Source: Bacillota bacterium (GTDB taxonomy: Bacteria > Bacillota > Clostridia > Tissierellales > Peptoniphilaceae). Taken from it: DNA of 56,895 bases. The position numbers and the translations under genes are program-made. Below, piece by piece: positions 55,447 to 56,895 of this stretch; position 1 is the first letter of the stretch; each line of letters opens with the position of its first letter. Below the pieces are notes generated by a model. That model searched no databases. It was not told where the DNA came from and was given only the letters and a program-made list of their open reading frames with translations. Where the stretch lies: positions 1 through 56,895 of the forward strand of contig JAQYCE010000075.1 in NCBI GenBank assembly GCA_029003555.1, given 5' to 3'.

Positions 55447-56895
55447 ATGAGAATGAAACGATTTTACATGCCCACGTTGAGGGAGGTGCCGGCGGATGCG
55501 GAGATTGCCAGCCACCGCCTCCTTCTTCGGGCCGGGATGATCCGGATGACGGCTTCGGGCATCTATTCCTACCTCCCCCTTGGGGAGAGGGTCCTTCAGA
55601 AGGTGGAGCGGGTGGTCCGGGAGGAAATGGACCGGGCGGGGGCCCAGGAAATCCGGACCTCCATCCTCCAGCCCCGGGAAATCTGGGAGGCATCGGGACG
55701 GTGGAGGACCTTCGGCCCGGAGATGTTCAAGCTCAAGGACAGGAACGAGCGGGAATACTCCTTGGGCCCCACGGCTGAGGAATCGTTCACCGACCTGGTC
55801 AAGGAAGAAATCCGGTCCTACAAGCAGCTCCCCCTCAACCTCTACCAGATCCAGTGGAAGTACCGGGATGAGAAGCGGCCCCGTTTCGGGATCAACCGGT
55901 CTCGGGAATTCCTCATGAAAGATGCCTACACCTTTGATGTGGACCGGGAATCCATGGAAGCCGCCTACCAAAACATGTGGGATGCCTACGTCCGGGTCTT
56001 TGACCGCCTGGGCCTGGATTACCGGGTAGTCCTGGGGGACAGCGGGGCCATGGGAGGGAACCTCTCCCATGAGTTCACGGCCCTCTCCGAAGTGGGGGAA
56101 GGCGTGATTGTCTACTGCCCCGACTGCGACTATGCGGCCACGGATGAAAAAGCCGGGATGGCCGGGGAGGAAGCTCCGACCGAAGAGGCCGGCCAGGTGG
56201 AGAAAATCTCCACCCCCCATGTGACCACCATCGAGGACCTGGTGGACTTCCTGGGGGTGGATGCCGCCAAGATGGTCAAGGCCATCTGTCTTAAGGCTAG
56301 CGGAGACCCCGTCATGGTCTTCCTTCCTGCGGAAAGGGAGCTCAATATGGCCAAATTGGTGGCCTACCTCCAGGTCCCTGAACACGAAGTCGAGATGATG
56401 GATGATGAGACCATCGAAAAGCTGACCGGAGCCCAGGCAGGCTTCACCGGGCCTATCGGTTTGGATGAGTCGGTCCGGGTCCTGGTCGACCGGACGGTGA
56501 CCGAACGGCCCAACCTGGTCTGTGGGGCTAACGAAACGGGCTTCCATTTGAAGAACGTCAATTTCGGCCGGGACTTCGATGGGGAAGTGGTGGATGACCT
56601 CCGGATGGTCAGAGAAGGGGACCGGTGTCCTAAGTGCGGCGCCCCCCTCCACTTTGCCCGGGGAATCGAAGTGGGGAACATCTTCCAGCTGGGAACTAAG
56701 TACTCCGAATCCATGGGGGCCAGCTTCCTGGATGAGAATGGGAAGTCCCAGCCCATCATCATGGGATCCTATGGAATCGGGGTCACCCGGTCCATCTCCG
56801 CCATCGTGGAGCAGAACCACGATGACAAGGGAATCATCTGGCCCCTCCTGACCGCCCCCTACCAGGTCATCATCTCCATCATGAACATGAAGGAC
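55447..56895 (+). CDS. proS: Prolyl-tRNA synthetase (truncated by window edge)
   Basis: FYMPTLREVPADAEIASHRLLLRAGMIRMTASGIYSYLPLGERVLQKVE...REFLMKDAYTFD...inserted editing-domain region...GSYGIGVTRSISAIVEQNHD. Confidence 0.97.
   Translation, partial: MRMKRFYMPTLREVPADAEIASHRLLLRAGMIRMTASGIYSYLPLGERVLQKVERVVREEMDRAGAQEIRTSILQPREIWEASGRWRTFGPEMFKLKDRNEREYSLGPTAEESFTDLVKEEIRSYKQLPLNLYQIQWKYRDEKRPRFGINRSREFLMKDAYTFDVDRESMEAAYQNMWDAYVRVFDRLGLDYRVVLGDSGAMGGNLSHEFTALSEVGEGVIVYCPDCDYAATDEKAGMAGEEAPTEEAGQVEKISTPHVTTIEDLVDFLGVDAAKMVKAICLKASGDPVMVFLPAERELNMAKLVAYLQVPEHEVEMMDDETIEKLTGAQAGFTGPIGLDESVRVLVDRTVTERPNLVCGANETGFHLKNVNFGRDFDGEVVDDLRMVREGDRCPKCGAPLHFARGIEVGNIFQLGTKYSESMGASFLDENGKSQPIIMGSYGIGVTRSISAIVEQNHDDKGIIWPLLTAPYQVIISIMNMKD

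Overview
The window is a 56.9 kb, mostly GC-rich, gene-dense chromosomal segment. Gene content suggests an anaerobic Gram-positive Firmicute; this is an inference, and no rRNA or tRNA was recognised. Main blocks: (i) a minus-strand purine operon (purE-C-F-M-N, PurO-type IMP cyclohydrolase, purB, stand-alone AICAR transformylase, purD, purL) directly behind nrdB; (ii) an AT-rich decayed island wedged between nrdB and nrdA; (iii) a CWB2 surface protein, PTS EIIC, 5-FTHF cyclo-ligase, HerA-like ATPase, Crp/Fnr regulator and RNase Z; (iv) two AT-rich accessory patches, a prepilin peptidase, an SdpI-like protein and a D,D-carboxypeptidase; (v) an ABC exporter, gpmI, flavodiiron protein, a 1413-aa fused dehydratase-activase protein, fni, mrp and tkt; (vi) sufCBDSU; (vii) pyridoxamine kinase, radical SAM and glutaredoxin genes; (viii) an AT-rich region with a dense DnaA-box cluster; (ix) hpf/raiA, secA, prfB with its programmed +1 frameshift, and proS. 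Most notable signals: a DnaA-box cluster away from any dnaA gene in the window (six boxes with 0-1 mismatch in 106 bp), a dispersed 44-bp-period hairpin repeat in two separate arrays, a PurF whose N-terminus lacks the catalytic cysteine, non-orthologous split purine enzymes, and a decayed island (nonsense-interrupted secreted gene, frameshifted Ig-like gene, AbiEii-like remnant, 20-bp inverted repeat) between nrdB and nrdA. All family calls come from reading translations by eye; no database search was run.
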